Assembly (NCBI GenBank): GCA_000230955.3
Contig: CP007060.1
Coordinates: forward strand, 2,300,216 to 2,364,215
Direction: 5' to 3'
DNA length: 64,000 bases
Source of the DNA: Halobacterium sp. DL1
GTDB lineage: Archaea > Halobacteriota > Halobacteria > Halobacteriales > Halobacteriaceae
The position numbers and the translations under genes are program-made. The first letter of the stretch is position 1. Every line of letters starts with the position of its first letter. Under the pieces are notes generated by a model. It saw nothing but the letters and a program-made list of their open reading frames with translations, was not told the DNA's origin and made no database searches. Below, piece after piece: positions 50,536 to 59,895 of the stretch.

Positions 50536-50949
50536 ATGGACGACATCGACCGGCGCATCCTCGACACCCTGCGACGGGACGCGCGGACGCCCTACACGGA
50601 GATTGCCGACGACATCGGCGTCAGCGAGGGGACCGTGCGCAACCGCGTCGACAGCCTCGTCGACGCGGGCGTCATCGAACGGTTCACGGTCGCGACCTCC
50701 ACGGGGAACGTGAAGGCGATGATCGAGATCGGGGTCGCGATGGACGTCAACACCCACGAGATCGGCGACCGGATGGTCGAGTGGGGCGAGGTAGACTTCG
50801 TCTGGCAGGTCTCCGGCGAGGACGACATCGTACTCGTCGTCGACGCCACGGACACCGGCGGCGTCAACCAGCTCGTGACGAAGGCCCGCGAGCAGGAGGA
50901 GGTCGTCTCCACGAAGACTCGCCTCATCCTCGACGAGAAGATGGGGTAG
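50536..50949 (+). CDS. Lrp/AsnC-family transcriptional regulator
   Basis: A 137-aa regulator: an AsnC-type winged helix (DDIDRRILDTLRRDARTPYTEIADDIGVSEGTVRNRVDSL) followed by the RAM ligand-binding domain (IEIGVAMDVNTHEIGDRM; VSGEDDIVLVVDATD). Such proteins sense amino acids. It is divergent from carA and shares with it an operator-like palindrome that also precedes carB, suggesting autoregulation and control of carbamoyl-phosphate synthesis. The effector is unknown. Confidence 0.93.
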   Translation: MDDIDRRILDTLRRDARTPYTEIADDIGVSEGTVRNRVDSLVDAGVIERFTVATSTGNVKAMIEIGVAMDVNTHEIGDRMVEWGEVDFVWQVSGEDDIVLVVDATDTGGVNQLVTKAREQEEVVSTKTRLILDEKMG

Positions 50950-50989
50950 AGTCGAAGCGCTATTGGTTCGGGTCCACCTCGGTACGCGC

Positions 50990-51613
50990 ATGAGCGAGAC
51001 AGAGCCGAGCGTTCCCGTCGAGTCGTCCCGTGACGACGAGACCGCGGAGAACGCAGCACAGGACGTCGTCACCGTCGACGCCTACGACGAAGCAGAGGGC
51101 CTCGCCAACCGCCTCGACGCCCACACCGAGGGCGGCATCCGCCACCGCGCGTTCACCTGCCTGCTGTTCGACGAGGACGGCAACATCCTGCTCGCCCAGC
51201 GCGCGGCCCGCAAGCGCCTCTGGGACACCCACTGGGACGGCACCGTTGCCAGCCACCCCGTCGAGGGCCAGAGCCAGGAGGCGGCCACCCGCGAGCGCCT
51301 CGAGGAGGAACTCGGCATCACCCCCGACCAGTACGACGAACTCGAGGTCACCGACCGCTTCGAGTACAAGCGCCACTACCTCGACGAGGGCGTCGAGTGG
51401 GAGGTGTGTGCGGTCCTCAAAGCGACGCTCACGGACACGAGCGTCGACCCCGACCCCGAGGAGGTCGGCGGCGTCCTCTGGGCCGACTACGAGGACCTCC
51501 ACGAGAACCCGCGGTACTACCGCCAGCTGCGCCTCTGTCCGTGGTTCGAAATCGCGATGCGCCGGGACTTCGACGGCGACGCCGACCCCGTGCCGGACGG
51601 CGTCCGCGAGTAG
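50990..51613 (+). CDS. idi: Isopentenyl-diphosphate delta-isomerase, type I (Nudix)
   Basis: A 207-aa Nudix enzyme that interconverts isopentenyl and dimethylallyl diphosphate for archaeal lipid synthesis. It has FTCLLFDEDGNILLAQRAARKRLWDTHWDG, Nudix-type ATRERLEEELGI, and EWEVCAVLKATL with the catalytic Glu, and the C-terminal RLCPWFEIAMRRDF. The position of the bacterial catalytic Cys (TNSVCGHP in E. coli) reads GTVASHPVEG here: Ala in place of Cys. I believe haloarchaeal homologues share this, but cannot check. Confidence 0.9.
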   Translation: MSETEPSVPVESSRDDETAENAAQDVVTVDAYDEAEGLANRLDAHTEGGIRHRAFTCLLFDEDGNILLAQRAARKRLWDTHWDGTVASHPVEGQSQEAATRERLEEELGITPDQYDELEVTDRFEYKRHYLDEGVEWEVCAVLKATLTDTSVDPDPEEVGGVLWADYEDLHENPRYYRQLRLCPWFEIAMRRDFDGDADPVPDGVRE

Positions 51614-51629
51614 CGTCGGTAGAGTCGGG

Positions 51630-51635
51630 TTTTTT
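51630..51635 (+). promoter_or_regulatory. T6 tract: idi terminator or TATA-like box of the JAMM gene
   Basis: Six T residues lie 17 nt after the idi stop, as in archaeal oligo-T terminators, and about 28 nt before the GTG of the next gene, as in a TATA-like box. Both roles are possible. Confidence 0.4.
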
Positions 51636-51659
51636 CCGGTTCCCATCCCAAGCGAAGGC

Positions 51660-52076
51660 GTGCTCGCGCTCTCGCGGTCAGCCTACGACGAGATTCTCGA
51701 CCACGCGCGAGCGGACGCGCCCCGCGAAGCCTGCGGCGTTCTCGTCGGCGAACGCGACGACGACGAGCGCCGCGTCGAGGCGGTGCGCCAGGTCCCGAAC
51801 GTCGCCCCGGCACCCCGCGTGACCTACGAACTCGGCCCGGAGGCGACGATGGCCGTCTTCGACGAGGCCGAGGCGACGGACCGCGACGTGGTCGGCTTCT
51901 ACCACTCCCACCCCGCAGGCCCGAGCCACCCGAGCGAGACAGACACCGAGCAGGCGTCGTGGCCGGACTACGTCTACGTGGTCGCGTCGCTGGCCGCGCG
52001 CCCGCCGACGCTGGACGCGTGGCTGTGGACCGGCGATGCATTCGAGCGCGACGACGTCGTGGTCCGGGAGAACTGA
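51660..52076 (+). CDS. JAMM/MPN+ metalloprotease (desampylase-like)
   Basis: A 138-aa zinc isopeptidase of the JAB1/MPN+ family. The zinc ligands are complete: an upstream Glu in REACGVLVGE, then GFYHSHPAGPSHPSETD (His-x-His-x7-Ser-x2-Asp). In haloarchaea such enzymes remove SAMP (ubiquitin-like) proteins from targets. A GTG start at 51660 fits the family N-terminus (LALSRSAYDEILDHAR). It follows idi in the same direction. Confidence 0.9.
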   Translation: MLALSRSAYDEILDHARADAPREACGVLVGERDDDERRVEAVRQVPNVAPAPRVTYELGPEATMAVFDEAEATDRDVVGFYHSHPAGPSHPSETDTEQASWPDYVYVVASLAARPPTLDAWLWTGDAFERDDVVVREN

Positions 52077-52080
52077 GTCG

Positions 52081-52314
52081 CTACCCGCGGATGGCCGTCC
52101 AGACGCCGACGGCGCCGAGCAGGATGGCGGGGATCATCGGGATGGCGAGGTACGTGTCCCGGAAGCTGAGCCCGAAGCTCCCGGCGCCGACGAAGTAGAC
52201 GTACGCGGGCGCCAGGAGCCCCGTGGCGACGAGGACGGCGACGACGAGCCACTGGGCGCGCTTGCTCATCGCCCGCTCCGTCGTGGCCGTCTCGGGTTCG
52301 TGGGGGTTCGCCAT
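52081..52314 (-). CDS. Small two-helix membrane protein
   Basis: A 77-aa protein with an acidic N-terminus and two membrane helices (WLVVAVLVATGLLAPAYVYFV and YLAIPMIPAILLGAVGVWTAI). It begins at the last base of the dehydrogenase stop codon (TGATG at 52314), so the two are coupled. Function unknown. Confidence 0.75.
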   Translation of the reverse strand: MANPHEPETATTERAMSKRAQWLVVAVLVATGLLAPAYVYFVGAGSFGLSFRDTYLAIPMIPAILLGAVGVWTAIRG

Positions 52315-53354
52315 CAGTAGTCGCTGTCGGGTATTACCACTACCTTCCCAAAGCCCTCCCGGTTCTCCAGCAGTTCGTGGGCGCGAGCCGTCTCGCTCAT
52401 CGGGAGCACGTCGCGGATGCGGACGTCGAACGTGCCGTCCCACACCAGCGAGAGCACGTCGTCGACCTCCCCCGGCGTTGCCATCGTGGAACCGAGCACC
52501 GAGAGGTGGTTCCAGAACAGCCGCTGGACGTGGGTCTCGGGCTTCCCGCCGGTGGTCGCGCCGCAGGTGACGAGGCGGCCGCCCTTCGCCAGCGAGCGCA
52601 GCGACTGGTCCCACGTCGCCTCGCCGACATGGTCGACCACCACGTCCACGCCGCGCTTGCCCGTCCGGGCGCGAATCTCGTCGGCGAAGTCCGCGTCCTC
52701 GTAGTCGATGGCGCGCGTCGCGCCGAGTTCCTCGGCGTACCGGCGCTTCTCCTCGGTGCTCGCCGTGGCGTACACCTCGGCGCCCGCGTGGGCCGCGATC
52801 TGGACGGCGGCGTGGCCGACGCCGCCGCTGGCTCCCAGCACGAGCACGGACTCCCCGGGGTCGACGTCCGCCCGCGTGACGAGCATCCGCCACGCCGTCT
52901 GAAAGACGAGCGGCGCGGCGGCCGCCGTCGCCCAGTCGACGTCGTCCGGTACGGGCACGAGGTTGTCCTCGGGTATGGCCGCCCGCTCGCTGTGGACGCC
53001 CGGCACGTGCTCGCCGATGACGTGGAAGGACGTGCACAGCGGGTAGTCGCCGTCCCGGCAGAACTCGCAGTCCCCACACCAGACCCCGGCGGAGAGCGCG
53101 ACGCGGTCGCCCGCCTCGAAGCGCCGGACGTCCGGGCCGGTCTCGAGGACGACGCCCGCCGCATCGCTCCCGGGGACGTGGGGCATCTCCAGGTCGAGGC
53201 CGGGCAACCCGCGGCGGGTCCAGACGTCGAGGTGGTTGAGCGCGCCCGCCTTCACGTCCACCAGCACCTCGTCGCGGCCGACCTCGGGGTCGGGGACCTC
53301 CCCATAGTCGATGACCTCGGTGCCGCCGTGCCCGTCGAAGCGAACTGCCTGCAT
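52314..53354 (-). CDS. Zinc-binding alcohol dehydrogenase / quinone oxidoreductase-type MDR protein
   Basis: A 346-aa medium-chain dehydrogenase. The GroES-like domain has GALNHLDVWTRRGLPGLDLEMPHVPGSDAAGVV and a structural zinc lobe with Cys residues in GVWCGDCEFCRDGDYPLC; the NAD(P) domain has VLVLGASGGVGHAAVQIAAHAGAEVYAT. It is an oxidoreductase of unknown substrate. Start at 53354 (MQAVRFDGHG). Confidence 0.9.
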   Translation of the reverse strand: MQAVRFDGHGGTEVIDYGEVPDPEVGRDEVLVDVKAGALNHLDVWTRRGLPGLDLEMPHVPGSDAAGVVLETGPDVRRFEAGDRVALSAGVWCGDCEFCRDGDYPLCTSFHVIGEHVPGVHSERAAIPEDNLVPVPDDVDWATAAAAPLVFQTAWRMLVTRADVDPGESVLVLGASGGVGHAAVQIAAHAGAEVYATASTEEKRRYAEELGATRAIDYEDADFADEIRARTGKRGVDVVVDHVGEATWDQSLRSLAKGGRLVTCGATTGGKPETHVQRLFWNHLSVLGSTMATPGEVDDVLSLVWDGTFDVRIRDVLPMSETARAHELLENREGFGKVVVIPDSDY

Positions 53355-53427
53355 AGCGGGGTGGTGGCGGGGGGCGACCAAAACTGTGGGGTTCACGCTT
53401 TTGCCACGGGGGTCCGAAGGCCAGCAC

Positions 53428-54042
53428 ATGGTCGACTTCCAATCGCGGGACACGCGCGTCGACGACGAGGAGGCGGCGGACCCGCCGGACGAGGACGACG
53501 CGACGGACGACCTCGAGGAGCACGAGGACCACCACCACCACGACGTCGAGCAGGTCGGCGCGGCGGTGGTCACGGTCTCCTCGACGCGCTCGCTCGACGA
53601 CGACCCCGCGGGCGACGCCATCGTCGCCGCCTTCGAGGACGAGGGCCACGAGGTCGTGACGCGCGAACTCCTCCAGGACAACTACGACGGCGTGCAGTCG
53701 ACGCTCGACCACCTGGTCAGCCGCAAGGACGTCGACGTGGTGGTCTCCACCGGCGGCACCGGTGTCACACCCGACGACGTCACCGTCGAGGCGGTCCAGG
53801 CGCTGTTCGACAAGAAACTGCCCGGATTCGGCGAACTGTTCCGGCGGCTCTCCTACGACGAGGTCGGCACGAGAGTCGTCGGGACGCGGGCGGCCGGCGG
53901 CGTCTCCGACGGGACGCCGGTGTTCTGTCTCCCCGGCAGCGAGAACGCAGCGCGACTCGGCAGCGAGGAGGTCGTCGTCCCGGAGGTCGGCCACCTCGCG
54001 GGTCTCGCCCGTCCCGAAGGCGAGGACGACGAGACGGAGTGA
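53428..54042 (+). CDS. moaB: MoaB/MogA-type molybdopterin adenylyltransferase
   Basis: A 204-aa molybdenum-cofactor protein. The core (about 43-190) has VVTVSSTRSLDDDPAGDAIV, the molybdopterin-binding VVVSTGGTGVTPDDVTVEAV, and FCLPGSENAARLG. The first 40 residues are an acidic extension ending in EEHEDHHHHDVEQ, four His in a row, possibly a metal-binding tail. Divergent from the dehydrogenase gene. Confidence 0.9.
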   Translation: MVDFQSRDTRVDDEEAADPPDEDDATDDLEEHEDHHHHDVEQVGAAVVTVSSTRSLDDDPAGDAIVAAFEDEGHEVVTRELLQDNYDGVQSTLDHLVSRKDVDVVVSTGGTGVTPDDVTVEAVQALFDKKLPGFGELFRRLSYDEVGTRVVGTRAAGGVSDGTPVFCLPGSENAARLGSEEVVVPEVGHLAGLARPEGEDDETE

Positions 54043-54163
54043 GGGCTGTCGGTCGACCCGGTGAACACTGACGGTCGACGGAGTGGGGACTCACGGTCGT
54101 CGCGTGGCACGAAGAAACGAAGCGGAATCGCGGAGCGCGTCGGTCGTCTGGCGGCTCGTCGCG

Positions 54164-54595
54164 TCAGGCGTCAGCGGCGTCGGACTCGCCATCCTCGGAG
54201 AGCAGACCGCTCAGCTCCGACCCGAGGTCGTCGAGGTCACCGTCGAGGAACGCGTTGATCTTCTGGTGGATGTCGCTCACGCGGTCCGGGACGGGCGCCG
54301 GCAGCTCGCTCGGCGGACCGGCGTCGCCCGCGTTCTCGGACGCCGACGCGTTGTCGGCCTCCTCGGGCGTTCCAGTCTCGTCGGCGTTCCCGCGGTCCGC
54401 GGCGTCAGCGGCCGCCGAAGCGTTGGCCGCTGCCGAGGGGGTCGCGGCGTCGCTGCCGTCGGTCGCGGAGCTGTTGTCCGCTTCGTCGGGCGTCTCTGCT
54501 GCCTGTCCTGCTGGCGTCGCGGCGCCGGCCGCAGCCACACCGCCCACGAGGACGGTGACTGCGAGCACGACGGTGAGCACTGATTTCACGTTCAT
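54164..54595 (-). CDS. Exported low-complexity protein
   Basis: A 143-aa protein with a clear signal peptide (MNVKSVLTVVLAVTVLVGGVAAAGAATPAGQAA) and an Ala/Asp/Glu/Ser/Thr-rich body (about 30-100) typical of haloarchaeal surface linkers. The C-terminus PDRVSDIHQKINAFLDGDLDDLGSELSGLL is probably helical. Function unknown. A longer start at 54649 would add residues before the signal peptide. Confidence 0.75.
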   Translation of the reverse strand: MNVKSVLTVVLAVTVLVGGVAAAGAATPAGQAAETPDEADNSSATDGSDAATPSAAANASAAADAADRGNADETGTPEEADNASASENAGDAGPPSELPAPVPDRVSDIHQKINAFLDGDLDDLGSELSGLLSEDGESDAADA

Positions 54596-54789
54596 CGCGA
54601 TTCGTCCTGGGTCGGCCACCCACTTCAACCGGGGAAGCGCTGAATCCAAATTCCGCCACGTTGGGGCGTCTAAACCCCGATTAACTCGAATTGGCGCCGA
54701 TTAACGGAGCGGCAGTCCTCGGCCGACCCACCAGCCGGCGGTCTGTGGCCGAGAGTGGCCTATTTGGACGTCGGCCGTCAACCGGGCGT

Positions 54790-55503
54790 GTGACCAAACA
54801 GGAGCTCCGCGAGCGCGTGTGGGACGACCTGGCGGACAGCGGCGAGGCCAGGTTCCCGTTCCCGCCCCACGGCCGCATCCCCAACTTCGCCGGCGCGAGC
54901 GACGCCGCGGCGCTGCTCGCCGACCAGCCGGAGTGGGAGCGTGCAGCGACGGTGAAGGCGAACCCGGACGCCCCGCAGTTGCCCGCGCGGCGCCGCGCGC
55001 TCCGCGACGGGAAGACCGTCTACATGGCGGTGCCGCGCCTCCGCGACGCGGACTGCTTCCTCGAACTCGACCCCGCGAACGTGGACGACCACGAGCGGGC
55101 GCCGACGCTCTCGCACGTCGACGACTACGCCGAGCAGGTCGGCCCGGACGCGCTCCCCCACGTCGACCTCGTGCTCTCGGGCAGCGTCGCGGTGACGCCC
55201 TCGGGCGCCCGCGTCGGCAAGGGCGAGGGGTACAGTGACCTCGAGTTCGCCATCCTCTCGGACCTCGGCCTCGTCGACGCGGAGACGGTGGTCGCCACCA
55301 CGGTCCACGAGTCCCAGCTGGTCGACGACGACGAGGTCGAACCCGACGCCCACGACGTCCCGATGGACCTCGTGGTGACCCCGGAGCGCGTGATTCGTCC
55401 CGACGGCAACGACGCTCGCCCCGCGGGCGTCGACTGGGACGCCCTGAGCGAGGAGCGCGTTCAGGAGATGCCGGTACTCGTCCGCCTCCGGCCCGACATT
55501 TAA
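54790..55503 (+). CDS. 5-Formyltetrahydrofolate cyclo-ligase-like protein
   Basis: A 237-aa protein of the 5-FTHF cyclo-ligase (MTHFS) fold: N-terminal TKQELRERVWDDLADSG, FPFPPHGRIPNFAGA, and the family segment LVLSGSVAVTPSGARVGKGEGYSDLEFAIL. The phosphate-loop residues (VGKGEGYSDLE) are conserved. It would convert 5-formyl-THF to methenyl-THF, or act on a related pterin in this archaeon. GTG start at 54790. Confidence 0.85.
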   Translation: MTKQELRERVWDDLADSGEARFPFPPHGRIPNFAGASDAAALLADQPEWERAATVKANPDAPQLPARRRALRDGKTVYMAVPRLRDADCFLELDPANVDDHERAPTLSHVDDYAEQVGPDALPHVDLVLSGSVAVTPSGARVGKGEGYSDLEFAILSDLGLVDAETVVATTVHESQLVDDDEVEPDAHDVPMDLVVTPERVIRPDGNDARPAGVDWDALSEERVQEMPVLVRLRPDI

Positions 55504-55528
55504 GCACGAGAACGTCGAAGCCGACGGT

Positions 55529-55804
55529 ATGCCAGCGGGCGACGACGTGGTCGACGGGGACGCGCCCAGCAGCGCGGCGGACGCGGCGCCGTCCGCGGAT
55601 GCCGCGGAGGCCGCGCTGTCGGGAGTCCTCGACGGGACCGACGGCGACCCGCAGTGCGTGCTCTGCTCCAACGACGCGGACTACTTCCTCTACGACCCCG
55701 GTAGCGTCGAGAAGTTCGTCTGCTGGGAGCACGTCAGCCCGCACTCCGCCGCCGTCGACGGCGAGGAACCCCGCCCTGGACGTCCGGTCGCGCTATCGCT
55801 CTAA
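55529..55804 (+). CDS. Small CxxC protein, unknown function
   Basis: A 91-aa protein: the first 35 residues are Ala/Asp-rich and disordered; then DPQCVLCSNDADYFLYDPGS and KFVCWEHVSPHS provide CxxC, Cys and His residues for a likely zinc site. It starts 25 nt after the cyclo-ligase stop and may be cotranscribed. Function unknown. Confidence 0.7.
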   Translation: MPAGDDVVDGDAPSSAADAAPSADAAEAALSGVLDGTDGDPQCVLCSNDADYFLYDPGSVEKFVCWEHVSPHSAAVDGEEPRPGRPVALSL

Positions 55805-55824
55805 CAAATCGGTGCGATTGCCAT

Positions 55825-56139
55825 CTACCCCATCGGCGCCATCGTCGCCGTGAACACCGCCACCTCGTCGGTCTCGTTGCGCGCGCCGTGCGGGACGCCG
55901 CGCTCGTGGACGACCACGCCCGGCGCATCGACTGTCTCCTCGTCGTCGCCCTGCACGACCACGACTTCACCCGTGAGGACGTGGAACGCGTTCGTTTGGT
56001 CGGCGTGCTCGTGGGGGTCGACGCTCGCCCCCGGCCCGAGCGCGAACGCCTTCACGAGTGCGTCCTCGGAGAAGTACAGTTCCTCGGTGAGCACCTCGCC
56101 CACGTCGGGGTCGAGGTCGGGGTAGCGGTCGAGTGACAT
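55825..56139 (-). CDS. Cupin-domain protein
   Basis: A 104-aa single cupin. Motif 1 is DPHEHADQTNAFHVLTGEVVV (two His, Glu-like Gln region and distal His) and motif 2 is PGVVVHERGVPHGARN (His). It probably binds one divalent metal. Substrate or ligand unknown. Confidence 0.85.
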   Translation of the reverse strand: MSLDRYPDLDPDVGEVLTEELYFSEDALVKAFALGPGASVDPHEHADQTNAFHVLTGEVVVVQGDDEETVDAPGVVVHERGVPHGARNETDEVAVFTATMAPMG

Positions 56140-56182
56140 ACGCGACCGGACGCAGGCGAGTGGCTTCAGTGGTGGGGCCGGC

Positions 56183-56497
56183 TCAGACCAGTTCCTCGGC
56201 GACTGCGTCGGGACCGAGCAGGTCCGGGTCGATGGCGAAGTCGAGGCGAGACTTCACGAACTCCGGCATCGAGTCCTGCGTGTAGGCGACGGTCTTCAGG
56301 TCCTCGTTGCGCTCGAGGGCGACCGGAATCGCGGTGGCCTCACCGGCGTCCGTGATGACGAGCAGGTCGGCATCCTCGACGCCAGCCTCGACGAGTCGTT
56401 CGCCAGAGGCGATGCCCTCGATGCGGGTGACTTCGACGCCCTCTGCCTCGAGGGCGTCGACGATGCTGCTGTCGGGTCCGACGACGATGGCCTTCAT
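56183..56497 (-). CDS. Conserved small protein next to guaA, possibly DUF7126
   Basis: A 104-aa protein with an NAD-binding or receiver-like alpha/beta fold: [45 protein letters not shown] link it to DUF7126 from memory. It overlaps the guaA stop by 4 nt (56494-56497) and so belongs to the pyrG-guaA operon. Function unknown, perhaps a regulatory or fidelity factor for nucleotide synthesis. Confidence 0.75.
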   Translation of the reverse strand: MKAIVVGPDSSIVDALEAEGVEVTRIEGIASGERLVEAGVEDADLLVITDAGEATAIPVALERNEDLKTVAYTQDSMPEFVKSRLDFAIDPDLLGPDAVAEELV

Positions 56498-57411
56498 TCG
56501 TACTCGATGGTCGCGGGTGGTTTGTGCGTCACGTCGTAGACGACGCGAGAGACGTTGTCGATGGTGCCCGCGATGCGCGACTGGAGGCGCTGAAGCGTCT
56601 CCCAGTCGAGTTCCTGGGCGCGGGCGGTCATCCCGTCCCGGGACTCCACGGAGCGCACGGCGACGACGTGGCCGTGGACGCGGTTGTCGCCCTTCACGCC
56701 CGTGGCCTTCCCGAGCACCGCGGCGAACGCCTGCCACGGGTCGTACTCGTCGAGTTCGTCCTCGACGACGTGGGTTGCCTCGCGAGCGATGCGGACCTTC
56801 TCGCGGGTGACCTCGCCGAGTACGCGGACGGCGAGTCCCGGTCCGGGGAACGGCATGCGCTCGCTGATGACCTCCTCGAGGCCGAGTTCGCGGGCGACCT
56901 CGCGGACCTCGTCCTTGTAGAGGTCGCGCATCGGTTCGACGATGCCGTCGAAGTCGACGACGTCGGGGAGGCCGCCGACGTTGTGGTGACTCTTGATGTT
57001 CCCCTCGCTCTCGATGCGGTCGGGGTAGATGGTCCCCTGGACGAGGTAGTCGGCGTCCACTTCGTTGGCGACCGTCTCGAACTCCCGGATGAACTGGTCG
57101 CCGATGACCTTCCGCTTCTCCTCGGGGTCGGTGACGCCCTCGAGGCGGTCGAAGTAGCGGTCCGCCGCGTCGACGATTCGGAGGCGCTCCATGTAGTCGA
57201 ACTCGCGGCGGATTTCCTCGGTCTCGCCCTTCCGCATCAGCCCCGTGTCGACGTAGACGGGGACGAGCTGGTCGCCGACCGCCTCGTAGGCGAGGGCCGC
57301 CGCCGTCGAGGAGTCGACGCCCCCGGAGAGCGCGATGACGGCGGTGCTGTCGCCGAGCTGGTCGCGGATCTCCGCCTTCGCGTCGTCGATGAATTCGTCC
57401 GTGTTCACCAT
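56494..57411 (-). CDS. guaA: GMP synthase, ATP-pyrophosphatase subunit
   Basis: A 305-aa archaeal two-subunit-type GMP synthase chain that aminates XMP with ammonia supplied by a separate glutaminase. The PP-loop is [22 protein letters not shown]; downstream are HHNVGGLPD and the C-terminal dimerisation domain with [20 protein letters not shown]. The separate GATase subunit is not in the window. It shares one base with the pyrG stop (57411). Confidence 0.95.
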   Translation of the reverse strand: MVNTDEFIDDAKAEIRDQLGDSTAVIALSGGVDSSTAAALAYEAVGDQLVPVYVDTGLMRKGETEEIRREFDYMERLRIVDAADRYFDRLEGVTDPEEKRKVIGDQFIREFETVANEVDADYLVQGTIYPDRIESEGNIKSHHNVGGLPDVVDFDGIVEPMRDLYKDEVREVARELGLEEVISERMPFPGPGLAVRVLGEVTREKVRIAREATHVVEDELDEYDPWQAFAAVLGKATGVKGDNRVHGHVVAVRSVESRDGMTARAQELDWETLQRLQSRIAGTIDNVSRVVYDVTHKPPATIEYE

Positions 57412-59051
57412 CAGTTGGTCACCTCGGTTTTCGCGTCGGGTCGGTCGAGCACCGCGTCGAGCAGGCCGACGAACGGCGGACTCGCTCGGGTCGGCCGGGA
57501 GCGGAACTCGGGGTGGAACTGCGTCCCGAAGAAGAACGGGTGGTCGTCGTACTCCAGAATCTCCATGCGGTTGCCGGCCTTCCCGGAGAACGTCAGGCCG
57601 TCCGCGGTGAGGTCGTCGATGTACTCGGGGTTGACTTCGTAGCGGTGGCGGTGGCGCTCGGTGCAGGACGTGTCGCCGTAGAGGTCGTGGGCGAGGCTCC
57701 CCGGCTCGATGTCGGTCTCGTGGGCGCCCAGCCGCATCGTGCCGCCGAGGTCCTCGAGGTCGTACTGCTCGGGCAGCAGGTCGATGACCGGGAAGGGAGT
57801 GTCTTCGTACACTTCCGCGGAGTGTGCGTCCTCCATCCCGAGGACGTTACGTGCGTACTCCACGACCGCCATCTGGAAGCCCAGACAGAGCCCGAGGAAC
57901 GGCACGTCGTGCTCGCGGGCGTACCGGATGGCCTCGATCTTCCCCTCAGTGCCGCGGGAGCCGAAGCCGCCCGGCACGACGATGCCGTCGGCGTCCGCGA
58001 GGCGCTGCTCGTGGTGGTCGTGCATCTCCTCGGAGTCCACCCAGAGCACGTTGACGTCGACGTTCTTCTCGAGGCCGGCGTGCTTGAGCGCCTCGTGGAT
58101 GCTCATGTAGGCGTCCTCGAGTGCGTACTTGCCGACGAGCGCGATGTCCACCTCGCCGGTGCGGTCCTGCGTGACGAGGTCGCGCCACTCCGTCGAGCGC
58201 TCCTCGGGCGGGAGCGCGCGGTCGGTCAGGTCGAAGCGCTCCATCACGTACTCGTCGAGACCCTCCTCCTCGACGGTGAGCGGCACGTGGTAGACGTCCT
58301 CGACGTCCGGGTTCGAGAACACCGCGTCCGTCGGCACGTCGCAGAACAGCGCGATCTTCTCCTTGACGTCCGGGTCGAGGCGGTCCTCGCAGCGCCCCAC
58401 GAGGATGTCCGGCTGGAGACCGATGGACCGGAGCTCCTTCACGGAGTGCTGGGTGGGCTTGGTCTTCTGCTCGCCGTTCTGCGAGTACGGGACGAGCGTG
58501 ACGTGCGCGAAGAGGATGTCCTCGTCGTCCTGCTCGTGGCTGAACTGGCGCAGCGCCTCGAGGAACGGCATCCCCTCGATGTCGCCGACCGTCCCGCCGA
58601 CCTCGACGAGACAGACGTCCGACCCCTCGGCGGCCTCGCGCACGCGGCGCTTGATGTCGTCAGTGACGTGCGGGATGATCTGGACCGTCTTCCCGAGGTA
58701 GTCGCCGGCGCGTTCGCGCTCGATGACGTGCTGGTACACCTTCCCCGTGGTGACGTTGTGGTCGGAGGTCATGTCCACGTCGAGGAACCGCTCGTAGTTC
58801 CCCAGGTCGAGGTCGACCTCCCCGCCGTCCTTCAGCACGTACACCTCGCCGTGCTGGTACGGGTTCATGGTGCCCGCGTCCACGTTTAGGTACGGGTCAA
58901 TCTTCACCGCAGTAACGTCGAACCCCGCGTTCGAGAGCAGTCGTCCGAGACTCGCGGCCGTGATGCCTTTCCCCAGCCCGGACATCACGCCGCCGGTCAC
59001 GAACACGAACTTGCTCCCCAGAGAGGGGTCGTATCCGGTCTCCTTCGGCAT
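57411..59051 (-). CDS. pyrG: CTP synthase
   Basis: A 546-aa enzyme that aminates UTP to CTP. The synthetase domain begins [26 protein letters not shown] with [22 protein letters not shown]; the C-terminal GATase has [18 protein letters not shown] with the catalytic Cys and the late HPEFRSRP. The length is normal. Start at 59051 ([12 protein letters not shown]). It is the first gene of a three-gene operon with guaA and the 104-aa gene. Confidence 0.96.
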   Translation of the reverse strand: MPKETGYDPSLGSKFVFVTGGVMSGLGKGITAASLGRLLSNAGFDVTAVKIDPYLNVDAGTMNPYQHGEVYVLKDGGEVDLDLGNYERFLDVDMTSDHNVTTGKVYQHVIERERAGDYLGKTVQIIPHVTDDIKRRVREAAEGSDVCLVEVGGTVGDIEGMPFLEALRQFSHEQDDEDILFAHVTLVPYSQNGEQKTKPTQHSVKELRSIGLQPDILVGRCEDRLDPDVKEKIALFCDVPTDAVFSNPDVEDVYHVPLTVEEEGLDEYVMERFDLTDRALPPEERSTEWRDLVTQDRTGEVDIALVGKYALEDAYMSIHEALKHAGLEKNVDVNVLWVDSEEMHDHHEQRLADADGIVVPGGFGSRGTEGKIEAIRYAREHDVPFLGLCLGFQMAVVEYARNVLGMEDAHSAEVYEDTPFPVIDLLPEQYDLEDLGGTMRLGAHETDIEPGSLAHDLYGDTSCTERHRHRYEVNPEYIDDLTADGLTFSGKAGNRMEILEYDDHPFFFGTQFHPEFRSRPTRASPPFVGLLDAVLDRPDAKTEVTN

Positions 59052-59156
59052 ACTGACCGTCCGACAGGCGTGGCAAAAACCGTTTCGGGACACCGCTGGC
59101 CGCGACAGTCACCGGCACGCTACCCGGAAGTCCCGTGGCACTCCCACAGCGTCCCG

Positions 59157-59762
59157 CTACCGACAGGCGTCGGCGAGAAACGGACCGGCGGCGTCGGCGA
59201 CCGCGTCGAAGCGCCCGATGAAGAAGTGGTCGGCGGCGAGTTCGACGACCTCGCAGTCCAGTTCGCGGGCGGCCGCGACGACCGGTTCCCAGTCGGCTGT
59301 CGAGTCCCGGGTCGCGTAGACGACCTGCAGTGGGGCGGTAACGTCCTTGAGCGCGTCCGCGGCGTTCAGGCCCGCGGGGAGTTCGGCGGCCGGCGCGAGC
59401 AGCGAGACGGCACAGAGGTCGAGGTCGGTCGTCGCGGCCGCGAGCGCGGCGATGCTCCCGCCGAAACTGAACCCGAAGATGCCCACGGTGTCGTAGCGCT
59501 CGCCCGCCCACCGGAGGGCGTTCCGGGCGTCTTCGCGTTCCCCCTCGCCCTCGTCCCAGTCGCCGTAGTCGAAGCGCAGCGCCGCGATTCCCTCGTCCAC
59601 GAGGTGGGCCGAGACGGCTTCGAGGCGGTCGTCCCCGCGGTGGCCTCTGTGCTGGGGGTGTGGCGGACACATGACGACGCAACTGCGCGACCCGTCGTCC
59701 GGTTCGTCGAGGGTCGCCTCCACGTCTCGCGCGCCGGGCACGAGCACGGTCTCCTGTCGCAT
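59157..59762 (-). CDS. Alpha/beta hydrolase
   Basis: A 201-aa hydrolase of the small alpha/beta type: CVVMCPPHPQHRGHRGDDRL, nucleophile elbow GIFGFSFGGSIAALAAA (Ser in GFSFGG), DSTADWEP with the acid candidate and LAADHFFIG with the catalytic His. Substrate unknown (esterase/dienelactone-hydrolase-like). Confidence 0.88.
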   Translation of the reverse strand: MRQETVLVPGARDVEATLDEPDDGSRSCVVMCPPHPQHRGHRGDDRLEAVSAHLVDEGIAALRFDYGDWDEGEGEREDARNALRWAGERYDTVGIFGFSFGGSIAALAAATTDLDLCAVSLLAPAAELPAGLNAADALKDVTAPLQVVYATRDSTADWEPVVAAARELDCEVVELAADHFFIGRFDAVADAAGPFLADACR

Positions 59763-59895
59763 GGCGGAACGTTCGGGGCGACGGTGCTTATCGGTCCCGA
59801 CATCCGGCGACCACGACGGACCACTCGACCCACTCGCGCCCGAGAAAAGGTCGGTTTCGAGTGGAGTTTTTACGTCCGCAGGCCGAACAGTGCGC

